Counted from the first letter of the stretch, positions 30,214-40,411 are shown. The stretch: DNA of 64,000 nt from Kalmanozyma brasiliensis GHG001 (GCF_000497045.1 NW_015961959.1:372001-436000); one strand, 5' to 3'. Translations and numbers: made by a program. Notes: generated by a model from the sequence alone, not told the origin.

Positions 30214-31722
30214 ATGAAGATCAAGGCGCTGTCGCGGTCGCTCGACGTGCACGCACCTGCTCGACAAGGTGACCCTGCTCCACTCTCTAGGAATCTCGAC
30301 CCGGCATTGCATCCGTTCGACAAGCCAAGAGAGTATACTCGCGCCCTCAATGCCGCCAAGCTGGACCGTCTCTTCGCCAAACCGTTCGTTGGCGCTCTTG
30401 AGGGCCACATTGATGGCATCTATTCGATTGCAAAGGACACCAACAGACTCAACGTCGTTGCATCCGGAAGTGGCGATGGAGAAATTCGTCTCTGGGATCT
30501 GGCGCGCCAAAAGCCCATCTACGTATACCCAAGGGCGCATTCTGGTATCATCCAGTCGATTTGCATCTCTCCCTTGACCTTCATGTCAACCACTGGCACC
30601 ACGTCTGTAGGCCGCAGGATGCTTTCTTGCTCAACAGATCGCACTGTCAAAGTCTGGGATGCCGACCCTACACCCGATGGCCTCGGACAGACCACTTTCA
30701 ATGTCATGGATGATGATGACGACGAGGACGACATGGACGCCGACATGACCACAGGCGGCAGCTTGAGACGAGGTGGTCTCCTCAGCACACGCGACAAGAC
30801 TGTCCCGCCCAGCGAACCATTGACAGTGTACAGTGGCAAGGCTGCTTTCAACTCGTTGACTCACCACGCTTCGAGCGCCATTTTCGCCTCCGCATCTTCC
30901 TCGATCCAGACATGGGACCTCGAGCGTGGCGGATCTTCCGACCCTCTGCTTTCCATGACATGGGGCCCAGATGCCATCAATGTCGTCCGCTTCAATCTGA
31001 GCGAGCGCGAAGTTCTAGCAAGCGCAGGCAGCGATCGCGGCATCGTGCTCTACGATTTGCGCAGTGGCAAGCCCTTGACCAAGATGATCATGCAGATGCG
31101 AGCGAACGACATTGCATGGAGTCCAACAGAGCCCACTGTCTTCGCGGTGGCAAGCGAAGATCACAATGTCTACACATTCGACATGCGTCACCTCAACTCA
31201 GCGACACAGGTCTACAAGGATCACGTTGCCGCGGTCATGTCGGTCGACTTCTCGCCCACTGGCACGGAGCTCGTCACTGGCTCGTACGATCGAACCCTTC
31301 GTATCTGGGACTACGGCAAGGGCAATCACTCGCGCGATGTCTACCACACCAAGCGTATGCAGCGCATCTTTTCCACAGCATTCTCCATGGATGCCCGCTT
31401 CGTGCTCAGCGGCTCGGACGATGGCAATCTGCGAATTTGGAAGGCCAAGGCGAGCGAGAAGCTGGGCCTGCTCAGCGGCAGGGAGATGGCCAATCGCGAA
31501 TACGCAGACAACCTGCGCAAGAAGTGGAGCGGTGTGGGCGATGTGGCCAAGATAGAGAAGCAGAGGCACGTGCCCAAGGCGATCAAGCAGGCGCAGAAGA
31601 TGAAGAAGACCATGATCGATGCCAGGAAGAACAAGGAGGAGAACAGGAGGAGACACTCAAAAGCCGGAGACAAGAAGCCAAAAGCCGCGAGAAAGGAAGC
31701 CATCCTCTCGCAGCGCGATTAG
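30214..31722 (+). CDS. SOF1: SOF1/DCAF13 WD-repeat protein of the SSU processome
   Basis: 502 residues from ATG 30214 (MKIKALSRSLDVHAP); the frame extends upstream only by 13 codons from a non-ATG. Sof1 is a nucleolar U3 snoRNP-associated factor needed for 18S rRNA maturation. Seen: N-terminal RNLDPALHPFDKPREYTRAL typical of Sof1, WD blades (GSGDGEIRLWDLA; STDRTVKVWDAD; GSYDRTLRIWDYG; GSDDGNLRIWKAK) and the C-terminal Sof1-like domain (REYADNLRKKW, then RHVPKAIKQAQKMKKTMIDA) with a basic tail. An acidic insert (DDDDEDDMDADMT) lies within one blade region. Single exon. Confidence 0.94.
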   Translation: MKIKALSRSLDVHAPARQGDPAPLSRNLDPALHPFDKPREYTRALNAAKLDRLFAKPFVGALEGHIDGIYSIAKDTNRLNVVASGSGDGEIRLWDLARQKPIYVYPRAHSGIIQSICISPLTFMSTTGTTSVGRRMLSCSTDRTVKVWDADPTPDGLGQTTFNVMDDDDDEDDMDADMTTGGSLRRGGLLSTRDKTVPPSEPLTVYSGKAAFNSLTHHASSAIFASASSSIQTWDLERGGSSDPLLSMTWGPDAINVVRFNLSEREVLASAGSDRGIVLYDLRSGKPLTKMIMQMRANDIAWSPTEPTVFAVASEDHNVYTFDMRHLNSATQVYKDHVAAVMSVDFSPTGTELVTGSYDRTLRIWDYGKGNHSRDVYHTKRMQRIFSTAFSMDARFVLSGSDDGNLRIWKAKASEKLGLLSGREMANREYADNLRKKWSGVGDVAKIEKQRHVPKAIKQAQKMKKTMIDARKNKEENRRRHSKAGDKKPKAARKEAILSQRD

Positions 31723-32239
31723 GATCGAAGAGCCCTTTCCCTCAGTCTTTGCATTCCACCTGCATCATTGTATTTGTACCACTCTAAAGCATGTCGTTGC
31801 ATGTCTTGACCCCGTCACACCGGCGCCTGCGAACAAGCCTACCTGAGCACACGGCAGACACTGAAGTTGGCGGGTCCTTCATCGCACCTCAGCGACCGAG
31901 ACATGCTCCCGTCTGTCGGAACCACACATCAAACGAGGAAGACGCACACGCAGGGGGAAGGCGGGTGCTTGAAAGTAAATTATGGTTACAATTATTCCGT
32001 CGAACGAGAGGGAAGGAGATACAGCGTGACGACACGAAGGGGGATAGCAGAATACAACAGCCCTTGGCGCTTTTGACGGGAGCAAGGGCGAGAAAGAAAA
32101 GGTGGTCCATGCAGACCGAGATGTTTTGAGGATCCTCGCGACTAGACCTTTGACGAGCATAGATGGCGTAACGGATCCGAGATTAGTGGTATACAAACTC
32201 GAGTTGATGCAATCCGATGATAAGAGATTCATGAGCCCC
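31723..32239. other. Convergent intergenic region between SOF1 and HAP2
   Basis: 517 bases between stop codons. Short frames only; presumably the two 3' UTRs. Nothing else recognised. Confidence 0.5.
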
Positions 32240-33637
32240 TTAGGGAGCGGTGGCGGCCGATTGTGCCATCTCGGCCTTGGTCAAGAACCTGCCTCCAGGC
32301 CCTCTTGGCCTCCTGACAGCATGCCTATGCCTGCTCTCGTGAAGGTAGGGCTTCTTGCCGTCTTCGCTGTCGCCATCCTGACCCGCCTTCTCGCGGGTGT
32401 GCATGTAAGTGAGGAATTCCTTCTTCCTCTGCTCCTCGATCCTGGCTCGTGTTGCCCTCCTCTTGAGGATGCGCTGGTACTGTTTGGCGTTGACGTAGAG
32501 CGGCTCGTCTTCTGCTGGAGCCGACTCTTCCTGAATGGCGCGCGCGACTTCGGATTTGGAGTCGATGGCATCTTCATCTTGGACCGAGACGCTGAGACCA
32601 AGATTGGAGGGAGCCGAGTGGAGGGCGGAAGAGGCATGGTAGCCAAAGTCATCGGAGCCGACGATGGACTGTGCTCGGGAATTGGAAACAGAAGTGGGCA
32701 GAGGCGCAGCGGTGGTAGAGCCGTGATAGGGGCTCGCATGAGATGGCTCATTGATAATGCCGGGACCGAAGGATGACCAGAGGCGGTGTTCTGTGCCTGC
32801 CACATGTGGGGCCGAAAAGTCATCTGCATCGCCTGCGTTGATCCATGCGGTGATGTCGGTGTCCTCTGGATCGGCATGATAAGACGAGATGCTGTGATGG
32901 AAGTCGCTTACAGGACTGGTTGCTCGGGACAGAGCACTGGGGATACGTGGACGTGTGCGACTACGGCTAGAGGAGGAGAGGCGCGATCGCGGCTCTTCTT
33001 CAGCTCGTGTGCGCTTGCGAGCACGAGGGCGGACGTTGCCTCCGGATCCGGAGTCGTCGTCGAGACCTAATGCGCTGGCGGTAGCGGGATGAAGGAGATC
33101 CGAGGTGGAGTAAGGTGAGCCGATGTAGCCGGGCTCAGAGCGCATGGCAGCGGAATTGATTTCCCACGGATGCTTGTTGTTGGCCAAGCTGGAATGGCTC
33201 TCGGCCCCGCTGCTGTGAGTGGTAGCATTGGAGGGGATGCCGTGATAGGAATCGGCAGGCGAGTTGGCCCAGCTCAAACGGCCGCTGTTGGAGAAAGCGG
33301 CGACAGAGGCGCTTGAAGAGGAATGATGGTCTGCTCCGGGAGAGAAATGCTGCTGTGGAGTATGCGAAGAGTTGGAGTAGGTGTCGAGGTGATGTGTATG
33401 ATGACTGGCGGATGGCGCATGATTGGAGTGGGACGAAGCTGGATGCTGAATGTAGAATGCACCAAAAGACAAAGGATTCTGAGCAATGCTGCTCGAGCCT
33501 GGCGTTCCAGCTCCAATGTGGCTAGCAGATGGCGAGCCTGTGTAGGGGATGTTGATGCCACCTGGTGAAGGAGGATGAGGTGAAGTGGACGCCGATGGAT
33601 GGCCGATTGGATCGTAGAGATGCGAATAGGACTGCAT
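32240..33637 (-). CDS. HAP2: CCAAT-binding factor subunit HAP2 / NF-YA
   Basis: 465 residues, single exon. HAP2 joins the HAP3/HAP5 histone-fold dimer and reads the CCAAT box. The conserved domain is at the C-terminus: the subunit-interaction helix [20 protein letters not shown] (residues 377-396) and the DNA-contact segment [20 protein letters not shown] (from about 431). These are separated by a linker (residues about 402-428, [20 protein letters not shown]...) that is longer than in yeast or animal NF-YA. No intron signal explains the extra length. The N-terminal ~370 residues are Ser/His/Pro-rich and disordered with a basic stretch ([14 protein letters not shown]). It is divergent from the ThuA gene. 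Confidence 0.95.
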   Translation of the reverse strand: MQSYSHLYDPIGHPSASTSPHPPSPGGINIPYTGSPSASHIGAGTPGSSSIAQNPLSFGAFYIQHPASSHSNHAPSASHHTHHLDTYSNSSHTPQQHFSPGADHHSSSSASVAAFSNSGRLSWANSPADSYHGIPSNATTHSSGAESHSSLANNKHPWEINSAAMRSEPGYIGSPYSTSDLLHPATASALGLDDDSGSGGNVRPRARKRTRAEEEPRSRLSSSSRSRTRPRIPSALSRATSPVSDFHHSISSYHADPEDTDITAWINAGDADDFSAPHVAGTEHRLWSSFGPGIINEPSHASPYHGSTTAAPLPTSVSNSRAQSIVGSDDFGYHASSALHSAPSNLGLSVSVQDEDAIDSKSEVARAIQEESAPAEDEPLYVNAKQYQRILKRRATRARIEEQRKKEFLTYMHTREKAGQDGDSEDGKKPYLHESRHRHAVRRPRGPGGRFLTKAEMAQSAATAP

Positions 33638-34708
33638 CTTGTATGTTGGTGTGACACCGTATAGGCGCGCTTAGGCTGGGGACCTTCCAATTTGTTGCGA
33701 GAGTGCCGTGTCGCGCCGTGTGTAGTGATGGTGATGAATGATGACGATGGGGTGTGAGCGGAAGGATGCGATGATTGACATGACTGTGGTCGTGTGGCCC
33801 GATTTGCTCAGAGTGCGAGTCTGCTGCGATGAGAAAAGCGTTCTAAATTTCCATCAGACCCGCGATGAAAAAGCAAAAATTTCAGAAAGGAAAAACTCCA
33901 CCTGCTGTTCAGCTGCAGGCGCTGTGTGTGACATTTGTGGAAGAGTTGAGACGAAATTTAGCCGCCCTCCTGCCTGTGTCGGTCGCTTGGTGCTGGTCCC
34001 TGCAGTCCAAAGATCTGCAATTCCACGCACGAGGCTGCAGAAAGAGAAACACGCCGCCTTCTCGGATGATCTCAGTCTCTCGTACGTTACACTACCATTC
34101 CGCCTTGTTGGCTCCAGACCTGCAAGCACAGCAACTCTAGTGCCCATATGGGCCGGCCACTGACCGAATGCTTCCGAGCATGGCTGAAGCAGGAGCATCA
34201 CCAAGAATAGGCGCTTCTCTGGCCAGCTGCCATGTGCTTCGCCGCAGAAAACGGATCGAGACCCTGATTTTTCCGAGCATGTTTGATTTTGTTTTGTTTT
34301 CGAGAGTGAGCGAATTTTTTCTTCGCAGCGCTCCGAGCATGAACTGCAAAGTTGGCTAAGTTAGCGTACCGTTGCCATGGCAGCTTTAGCAGCGAGTCAA
34401 GACAGTCAGCTGTTCAGGGAAAACACGCGCTCGACTCGCCAAGACCCTCGCTTGGACAGCTGACTTTGACCTCTGACTCTCTCTGCGCCGTGACGGCCGA
34501 TGCGTTCCGGTGCACTCACGGATCCAAGCCAAGGGTCCCGAGCGCTGCGCAACTCTATCAAATGACTGACCGCCTGACTGGTGCCTGTGCGTCCACTCGG
34601 ACATGACGGCTGCCACTCGTCTAGGCTGCTGTTGCCCCTCGTCGGAGGGGGACAACCGCTTGCTAGCCTCGCCATCATGTCCAGGCCGTTCATCGCTACA
34701 GGATAGTC
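33638..34708. promoter_or_regulatory. 1.1 kb divergent promoter region of HAP2 and the ThuA-like gene
   Basis: No supported gene. Includes short T-rich stretches (34250-34325). Candidate regulatory region for both flanking genes. Confidence 0.4.
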
Positions 34709-35812
34709 ATGATGAGCATCCTTACTCTGCTTCTCCTTGCTTTGGCAGCACTCGCCGGTCGAGCCGCTTCGCAGTCGGCAGCAACTCCTCGCATCCTGCT
34801 CTACACCAAGACGGCCGGTTTCAGACACGAATCGCTTCCCATCGCCATTCGCACCATCACCTCGCTCGGAAATGGCTCGCTCACCCTCCCTCGCTCCGCC
34901 ATCGACCCCTCCATTGCAGACGTGCGCTGGAACACTGTCAACACCGAAGATGAGACCCGCTTTCACAATTACACCTTCCTCTCCCAATTCAAGGCCATCG
35001 GCTTCGTCAGCACCACCGACCAGGATCCTCCCTTGAACGGCACCGTCCTCGACGACCAAGGTTTGCGAAACCTCGCTCGCTATGTCGAACAGGGAGGTGG
35101 CTTCTTCGGTGTCCACTCGGCGGCAGCCACGCTCTTTGGCGCTCCCTTCTACGGTCGACTCGTCGGCGCCTACTTTGACTACCACCCTCAGATTCAGAAC
35201 ATTACTGTAAGAGCAGTCGAAGGAGGTCATCCATCTACTTTCAGATTCCCGGCGGAAGGCCTGCGGATCTTTGAAGAGGTCTACAACTTTCGCTCCGATC
35301 CTAGGACTCTTCCGTCCCCAGCCAATGTGCTCGTCACCAACGCTTCCACCTATGAAGACCCTGGTGTCAACCCGCAAGGCTTCAGAAATGGTACCAATGG
35401 TCCCGCTCCCCTTCCGCTTGCCTGGTGGAGGCAAGGCGGCCTGCTCGACTCAACCTCGACAACCGATCCGAGCGTGAGAGGCGCGGGTGGCGCTAACATT
35501 CAGGCATCAGGTGGGCCGGGCAGATCATGGTACACGAGCTTAGGTCACGACTCGTCCACATGGCAGCTTGACCTCTTCCGTGGTCATATCGCCGGTGGAA
35601 TCGCTTGGGTACTCGCATCGGACGCTTTTACACCTGCACAGAGCAGCAATACAAGCAGCAGCGCCGACACGTCCAGCACTGCTTCAGCTTCCCCTACTAA
35701 TAGCAACAGCAACAGCAACGATGCAGGACGTCAGTGGATCACCAGTGTGCCTGCATCGATGCTGTTGGCGGTGTTGGCAGCTTTGCTTTTGATCATGTCG
35801 AATGTAGCGTAG
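34709..35812 (+). CDS. Secreted, GPI-anchored ThuA-like domain protein
   Basis: 367 residues starting MMSILTLLLLALAALAG, a clear signal peptide (cleavage likely near SQ, residues 21-22). Residues about 28-280 carry the ThuA-like (trehalose-utilisation, class I glutamine amidotransferase-like) fold: RILLYTKTAGFRHES, YVEQGGGFFGVHSAAAT, then EVYNFRSDPRT and AWWRQGG, with GRSWYTSLGHDSSTW near the end. The Ser/Thr-rich stalk and C-terminal hydrophobic tail (MLLAVLAALLLIMSNVA) after a small-residue region suggest GPI anchoring at the cell surface. Several N-glycosylation sequons (NGS, NYT, NGT, NIT) are visible. Substrate unknown; ThuA-like proteins in fungi are uncharacterised. Confidence 0.88.
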   Translation: MMSILTLLLLALAALAGRAASQSAATPRILLYTKTAGFRHESLPIAIRTITSLGNGSLTLPRSAIDPSIADVRWNTVNTEDETRFHNYTFLSQFKAIGFVSTTDQDPPLNGTVLDDQGLRNLARYVEQGGGFFGVHSAAATLFGAPFYGRLVGAYFDYHPQIQNITVRAVEGGHPSTFRFPAEGLRIFEEVYNFRSDPRTLPSPANVLVTNASTYEDPGVNPQGFRNGTNGPAPLPLAWWRQGGLLDSTSTTDPSVRGAGGANIQASGGPGRSWYTSLGHDSSTWQLDLFRGHIAGGIAWVLASDAFTPAQSSNTSSSADTSSTASASPTNSNSNSNDAGRQWITSVPASMLLAVLAALLLIMSNVA

Positions 35813-36178
35813 AGACTCGAATTGATCCACCTCTCTCACGGTCCACTCGTTCCAGCTGTCCAAACATGCAAGATCGAAATGAGATTCGGGAAGCTGCAAC
35901 AACCCATCTAATGATGAAGGCGGGACCAACAGAAATACACAAGCCAAAGTGGGCTTAAACCACCGAACCGCATGCACGCGACCTCGACGCCGCTTCTCTT
36001 TCGAGCTTTCTCCTCCACACGACTCGCATTTCTGAGATTTTTGTGACTGCGCACGGCGACTTCGGAAGCTTTATTCAAGTTTCGGTACTCGGTAGTGCAG
36101 CTTTTTTTTTGGGATCAGCACTTCACCTTCCTTCAGACCTTTGACTCACCCTATCCCCCATACTCTATCGACATCGAC
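35813..36178. other. Intergenic region before the kelch gene
   Basis: 366 bases; includes a T8-9 run near 36103. Promoter and leader of the kelch gene; no other feature seen. Confidence 0.45.
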
Positions 36179-38308
36179 ATGGGCAAGAAAGGCAAGCCCT
36201 CGGCTGGAAAGGCCGCCGCAAAGGCAGCCAAGAAGGAGAAGGCCGAGAAGCAGGCCACGCGCAAGCTCACAAAACAAGTAGCAAAGCAAAAGACTCAGGT
36301 CAACGGGAAATCTTCTTCGGGCAACACCAAACAGAACGGCAAGAAAGGCGCCGCAGCGGTCGACGACGATGAAGAGGATCTCGACGCGCTGCTAGCCAGA
36401 TATAGGGAGCAGTGGGAGCAGGAGCATGTCGTGTCCGAAGAGAAGGTGGGTGGGCCACCGTCTCGCCGAGCCAACGCAACGTTCACGCCCTGTCCGCTAG
36501 GCAACGATCTGTACTTGTTCGGAGGCGAATACTTCAACGGCGAGCGAGTAGCCTTCTATCAGGACATGTACCGATACATACCCGAAAGGAACGAGTGGCG
36601 CACGTACGCCTCCAAGAACCAGCCTGGTCCTCGATCAGCGCATCAAGTCGCCGCAACACCGGCTCAAGGCGGCATGCTCTGGCTCTTTGGAGGCGAGTTC
36701 TCAGGCGCACGACAGAACGCATTTCACCACTACCGCGATCTCTGGGCGTTCAGTGTCGAATCCAAAGCATGGGAGCGTATCGATACCAAGCTTCGTCCCA
36801 GCGCCCGCAGTGGCCATCGCATGGCATTTTGGAAGCACTACCTCGTCCTCTTTGGCGGCTTCATCGACACGGGCGTCAAGACGCAATACCTCAACGATCT
36901 CTGGATCTTTGATACCCAGAATACCTTCAAATGGACCGAGATCAAGCAGAACGACCTTCGTCGACCACCACCACGTTCCGGCTTCTCCTTTATTCCTTGC
37001 CCGGAAGGCATCGTCTTGTACGGCGGATACTGCAAGAAGTATGTCAAGGGGCAACGCACACAAGGTGTGGCACTCGAGGACACATGGCTGCTGAAGATGG
37101 ACGAAGATCTCACAAAACTCGACTGGGCGAAAAGGAGGAAAGTGGGATACGCACCCAATCCAGTTCGCAGTGGATGCACCATGGCGCTTTGGCAGTCGAA
37201 GAGCATGGGAATCTTGTTCGGAGGTGTAACAGATACAGAAGCCGACGAAGAGACCATGGAGAGTACTTTCCACAAGGATCTCTACGGCTATCAGCTTCCA
37301 GGTACAGGCAGGTGGATCAGTCTCAATCTCAAGCGACCCAAAAAGAAAGGCGGAGGAAGGAGGAAGAAGAAAACAAATCCCGCACAGCAACAACTGCAAC
37401 AGCAGCAGCATTACAGAAACGACTCGGATGACGATGGCGACGAACATGACTACGGCTCGGACAACGATAACGGCGATGATGGAGCGCAAGACCTCACAGC
37501 TTCCACAGAGAAGCTACAGATCGAGCCAACTCCCCCGCCGCCACCATCACCAGAGGAGGAAGAGGAAGACGATCCAGACGATCCGCTCAAGACCGTCCCT
37601 CTCGAGCGGTACAACGTCATGCTGGCCGTCCAGCGCAACGTCCTCTACGTCTACGGTGGCATCTTTGAAGCCGGCAACCGCGAGTACACCCTGGATGACT
37701 TTTACACCCTCGACCTGTCCAAACTGGACCGCTTCACGTGTCTCAAAGAGTGCCCTATCGACGCGCTCGAATGGGACGAGTCCGAGTCGGAGGACGATTC
37801 CGACTCTGATTCTGGTTCGGACTCGGACTCCTCTTCGTCTGAATCGGAGGGTGAAGAGGGCGATGAGATCCCAGAAGGGTTCGAATTCGATTCGGACGAC
37901 TCGGACGACGAAGAGGCGCGACGAGCAAAGATGTCTGCGGCCGAGAAGGATGCCCTTCGGGCCAAAGCGCAGGCGTTCATGGGCGTGTCCTCCGACTCGG
38001 CGCGGACCGAGCAGGAAATCATGTCCACGCCTCAACCGGGCGAGAAGCTTCGCGCCTTCTACGAGCGCACCAAGCAGCACTGGGCATCCACCGCACTCAT
38101 CGAGAGCGACGGCAAGCTGCGTGGCAAGGAGATGCGCAAAAAAGGCTTCGCCCTCGCAGACCAACAGTATCAGGAGTACAAGCCGATCCTGGAGGAGATC
38201 GAGAGGATCCGGGCAGAGGCTGGATTGGATGAGAAGGAGGCAGCTGTCAACAAGGTCGGTGGAATCGGCGCCGGTAGCACGGGTGTTGATTCGAGGAATC
38301 GACGCTGA
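36179..38308 (+). CDS. Kelch-repeat protein, KLHDC4/Kel3 type
   Basis: 709 residues from ATG 36179 (CGACATGGGCAAG). A Lys/Ala-rich basic start (MGKKGKPSAGKAAAKAAKKE) is followed by a beta-propeller of kelch blades: CPLGNDLYLFGGEYFNG, GGMLWLFGGEFSG, WKHYLVLFGGFIDTG, FIPCPEGIVLYGGYCKK and QSKSMGILFGGVTDTE, then a late blade NVLYVYGGIFEAGN. Between them is a Lys-rich/Gln/acidic insert (residues about 390-475). The C-terminus has a DUF4110-like segment (PGEKLRAFYERTKQHWASTA... GFALADQQYQEYKPILEEIE), which with the kelch region identifies the KLHDC4/Kel3 family. Molecular role of the family is poorly known. Single exon. Confidence 0.9.
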   Translation: MGKKGKPSAGKAAAKAAKKEKAEKQATRKLTKQVAKQKTQVNGKSSSGNTKQNGKKGAAAVDDDEEDLDALLARYREQWEQEHVVSEEKVGGPPSRRANATFTPCPLGNDLYLFGGEYFNGERVAFYQDMYRYIPERNEWRTYASKNQPGPRSAHQVAATPAQGGMLWLFGGEFSGARQNAFHHYRDLWAFSVESKAWERIDTKLRPSARSGHRMAFWKHYLVLFGGFIDTGVKTQYLNDLWIFDTQNTFKWTEIKQNDLRRPPPRSGFSFIPCPEGIVLYGGYCKKYVKGQRTQGVALEDTWLLKMDEDLTKLDWAKRRKVGYAPNPVRSGCTMALWQSKSMGILFGGVTDTEADEETMESTFHKDLYGYQLPGTGRWISLNLKRPKKKGGGRRKKKTNPAQQQLQQQQHYRNDSDDDGDEHDYGSDNDNGDDGAQDLTASTEKLQIEPTPPPPPSPEEEEEDDPDDPLKTVPLERYNVMLAVQRNVLYVYGGIFEAGNREYTLDDFYTLDLSKLDRFTCLKECPIDALEWDESESEDDSDSDSGSDSDSSSSESEGEEGDEIPEGFEFDSDDSDDEEARRAKMSAAEKDALRAKAQAFMGVSSDSARTEQEIMSTPQPGEKLRAFYERTKQHWASTALIESDGKLRGKEMRKKGFALADQQYQEYKPILEEIERIRAEAGLDEKEAAVNKVGGIGAGSTGVDSRNRR

Positions 38309-38508
38309 AGACACACGGAGAAGAAGAGAGCAATTCACACACGTGCCCACTTCGGGTCGACAGCATCATCAAACGTAAAGCTGACCGTGTCAGAGTGTGA
38401 AAGGCTGAGGTTTCTGAGAGACGGCATGAGGTGCGAGGAGCGAGACGGGGAACGAGGGAGAGCAAGACAAAGCACGGAAGAACTGAGATTGACGACGAGG
38501 TTGGAAAT

Positions 38509-39438
38509 CTAGAGCTTGTGACGTGCGCCGCCGGCAATGCTTGCGAAGCGTTGTTGGGGTGCGCCAGATGTGAAGACCTTCTCCGCGCCTCTCAGTTCGG
38601 CCTGGTTGACGCCATCGACGCCGCTATACGCGTACGCTGCGTCGTTGAGCAGCTTCTTGGTGTAGAGCAGCGAGAAGGGGCTTGCGTTGGGCGGCAAGAA
38701 CTTCTCCTGCACGTGCTTGAGGACGTCGTCGAAGAGGGGCGCGGTGGCGAGCTTGTCCTTGCCATCGAAACCAGCGGGTTTGGTGAAGAGTCGGGTGATG
38801 AAGCCGCTCTCCTTGAGTTCTGGTGCTGTCATCTTTCGGCCCTCGAGCAACGCTTCTGTCGCGCGACCGAGGCCCATCCTCTTGATGAAGGTGACGGAAG
38901 TCAGACCCTCAGCGACGAGGGCGAGCGACATGAAGGGGACGAAGAAGAAGAAGTCATCGTAGGCATAGACTAGGTCGCAATGGCTCGGGATGGCTGCTGA
39001 CAGCCCGACTGCGGGACCGTTCAAGGCGGCGATCAGGATCTTGGGATGATTCCTTAGCGCAACTGCCAGCTTTCCCTGTCCATTCTGCGTCCTGGCCACG
39101 TAGAAGTCGCCGATCAGAGCTTTGCCCTCGGCAGTGTTGGGGTCCGCCTTGGCGACGTCAACGGGCAAGCTTCGCGAAGGATCCTTGACATCAGCTCCGG
39201 CCGAAAAGTAGCGTCCCTTGCCGGTGAAAATGGTGACGAGGATGTCGGGCTGCACGGCGATCCACTCGAGACAGGCGGTGATGGCCTTGTAGTCGGCTCC
39301 GCCGAGCGCGTTGAGCTTCTCAGGGGCGTTGAAGGTAATGACAGCGACGCGGTTCTCGCAGTCGGGTGGGAAGGAGAGTGCTACCGGTGCAGAGTTGGGG
39401 CTGAAGGGCGGCTGCGAGGTGAAAGTGAATGAAGACAT
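38509..39438 (-). CDS. Peroxisomal enoyl-CoA isomerase/hydratase family protein (ECI1 type)
   Basis: 309 residues, single exon. Members isomerise 3-enoyl-CoA to 2-trans-enoyl-CoA in beta-oxidation of unsaturated fatty acids. The crotonase core is visible: NRVAVITFNAPEKLNALGGA, the oxyanion-hole segment GKGRYFSAGADVKDPS, ALNGPAVGLSAAIPSHCDLV and SLALVAEGLTSVTFIKRMG, where the Glu of VAEG sits at the position of the catalytic Glu of yeast Eci1. The protein ends in HKL, a variant of the type-1 peroxisomal targeting signal (yeast Eci1 ends HRL). No N-terminal mitochondrial presequence is evident. A dienoyl-CoA isomerase or another crotonase activity remains possible. Confidence 0.88.
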   Translation of the reverse strand: MSSFTFTSQPPFSPNSAPVALSFPPDCENRVAVITFNAPEKLNALGGADYKAITACLEWIAVQPDILVTIFTGKGRYFSAGADVKDPSRSLPVDVAKADPNTAEGKALIGDFYVARTQNGQGKLAVALRNHPKILIAALNGPAVGLSAAIPSHCDLVYAYDDFFFFVPFMSLALVAEGLTSVTFIKRMGLGRATEALLEGRKMTAPELKESGFITRLFTKPAGFDGKDKLATAPLFDDVLKHVQEKFLPPNASPFSLLYTKKLLNDAAYAYSGVDGVNQAELRGAEKVFTSGAPQQRFASIAGGARHKL

Positions 39439-39709
39439 CGTAAAATTGTGTTTCAGGGATAGACCAGGGGCGAGTGCGCTGAAAGGAGAGTAGTGAAGGA
39501 GCAGGAGGGAATGGAGGATGAGACTTCTTGATGTCTCGGCTTTTGTAGAAAGTGTGGGGTTGATGGCTCCGGTATTCCAATTCGAAGAAGAGCCGGATTG
39601 AATAGCCGAAGCGCTGGCACACGAGGGCCCAAGCTCTAAATTTTCTGGACGCTGGAAATCGTTGCGTTTATCCGGGCCGCACCTGTCAAGAAGTGTCGTT
39701 ACAGATCGC

Positions 39710-40411
39710 TCATGCGAATCCCGGAACAGCTCTTCGCTTTCTCTTGGTCTTGATGAGTCTGTTGACGTGACGACGCTGCTTGATCACGGGTGGAGCCGTC
39801 AGCCGAGGTGCGGTCTTGGTCGTCTTGGCCCTCCTTCCTCGTCGCGTGCGGCTGGGTTTCTTGCGGAACACATCGTCTCGTGGAAGAGGGGCTTCCGCGG
39901 GAGCAATGATGCAATTCGCGGCGATGAGCATGTACTCGACCTCGATCTCGTCCTCCTCTTCCTCTTTTGCCGATTCAGCGGATTCGCTGGCATCTGCTTC
40001 CGTGTCAGGCACGTCAGCGTCATCATCCGTCAGGTCTACGATTGTTTCGGCTTCGACCTTGACTATTGGGTGCGGGTCATCCTCATATTTAGGCAAAGAG
40101 TTCGTGAGCTTGTGGAAGAGCGAACCAAGCTTATGGAGTACGCCTCTTCGAGCGATGCTATCGATACGAGACTCCGCCATCGCGGCTGGACCCGCGACTT
40201 CTGAACTGTCGCTTGGCGGGAGACCTTGGGAATCAGGATCCGCAAGCAGCTCGTCCTCTGAAAGTGCCCGCAAAGTGCGATCAGGACTCGATGTTTGATA
40301 AGCTGAAGGGACTGACTTGAGGAGCACTCGGAGGAGCTCGTCGCTGTCAAGGAGAGGGAGATCGCTATTGGAGAAGGTCGGTTCGAGGTAGGTGGTAGTG
40401 AGCGTGGGCAT
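39710..40411 (-). CDS. Unknown 233-residue nuclear-looking protein
   Basis: From ATG 40411 (MPTLTTTYLEPTFSNSD); the open frame starts further up only with TTG. I recognise no domain. The N-terminal ~100 residues are mixed; a possible helix is VLHKLGSLFHKLTNSL. Around residues 120-130 is IVDLTDDDADV, which fits a SUMO-interacting motif (hydrophobic core followed by acidic residues). The C-terminal half alternates an acidic block (KEEEEDEIEVEY) with basic clusters (KKPSRTRRGRRAK; KTKRKRR), the latter plausible nuclear localisation signals. It is divergent from the Myb-like gene 513 bases away. Coding confidence comes from the uninterrupted frame and composition, not from homology. Confidence 0.6.
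   Translation of the reverse strand: MPTLTTTYLEPTFSNSDLPLLDSDELLRVLLKSVPSAYQTSSPDRTLRALSEDELLADPDSQGLPPSDSSEVAGPAAMAESRIDSIARRGVLHKLGSLFHKLTNSLPKYEDDPHPIVKVEAETIVDLTDDDADVPDTEADASESAESAKEEEEDEIEVEYMLIAANCIIAPAEAPLPRDDVFRKKPSRTRRGRRAKTTKTAPRLTAPPVIKQRRHVNRLIKTKRKRRAVPGFA

Noticed and set aside
34406..35434. 342-codon minus-strand frame overlapping the ThuA gene
   Set aside because: Antisense to the signal-peptide-bearing ThuA gene; no recognised motif.
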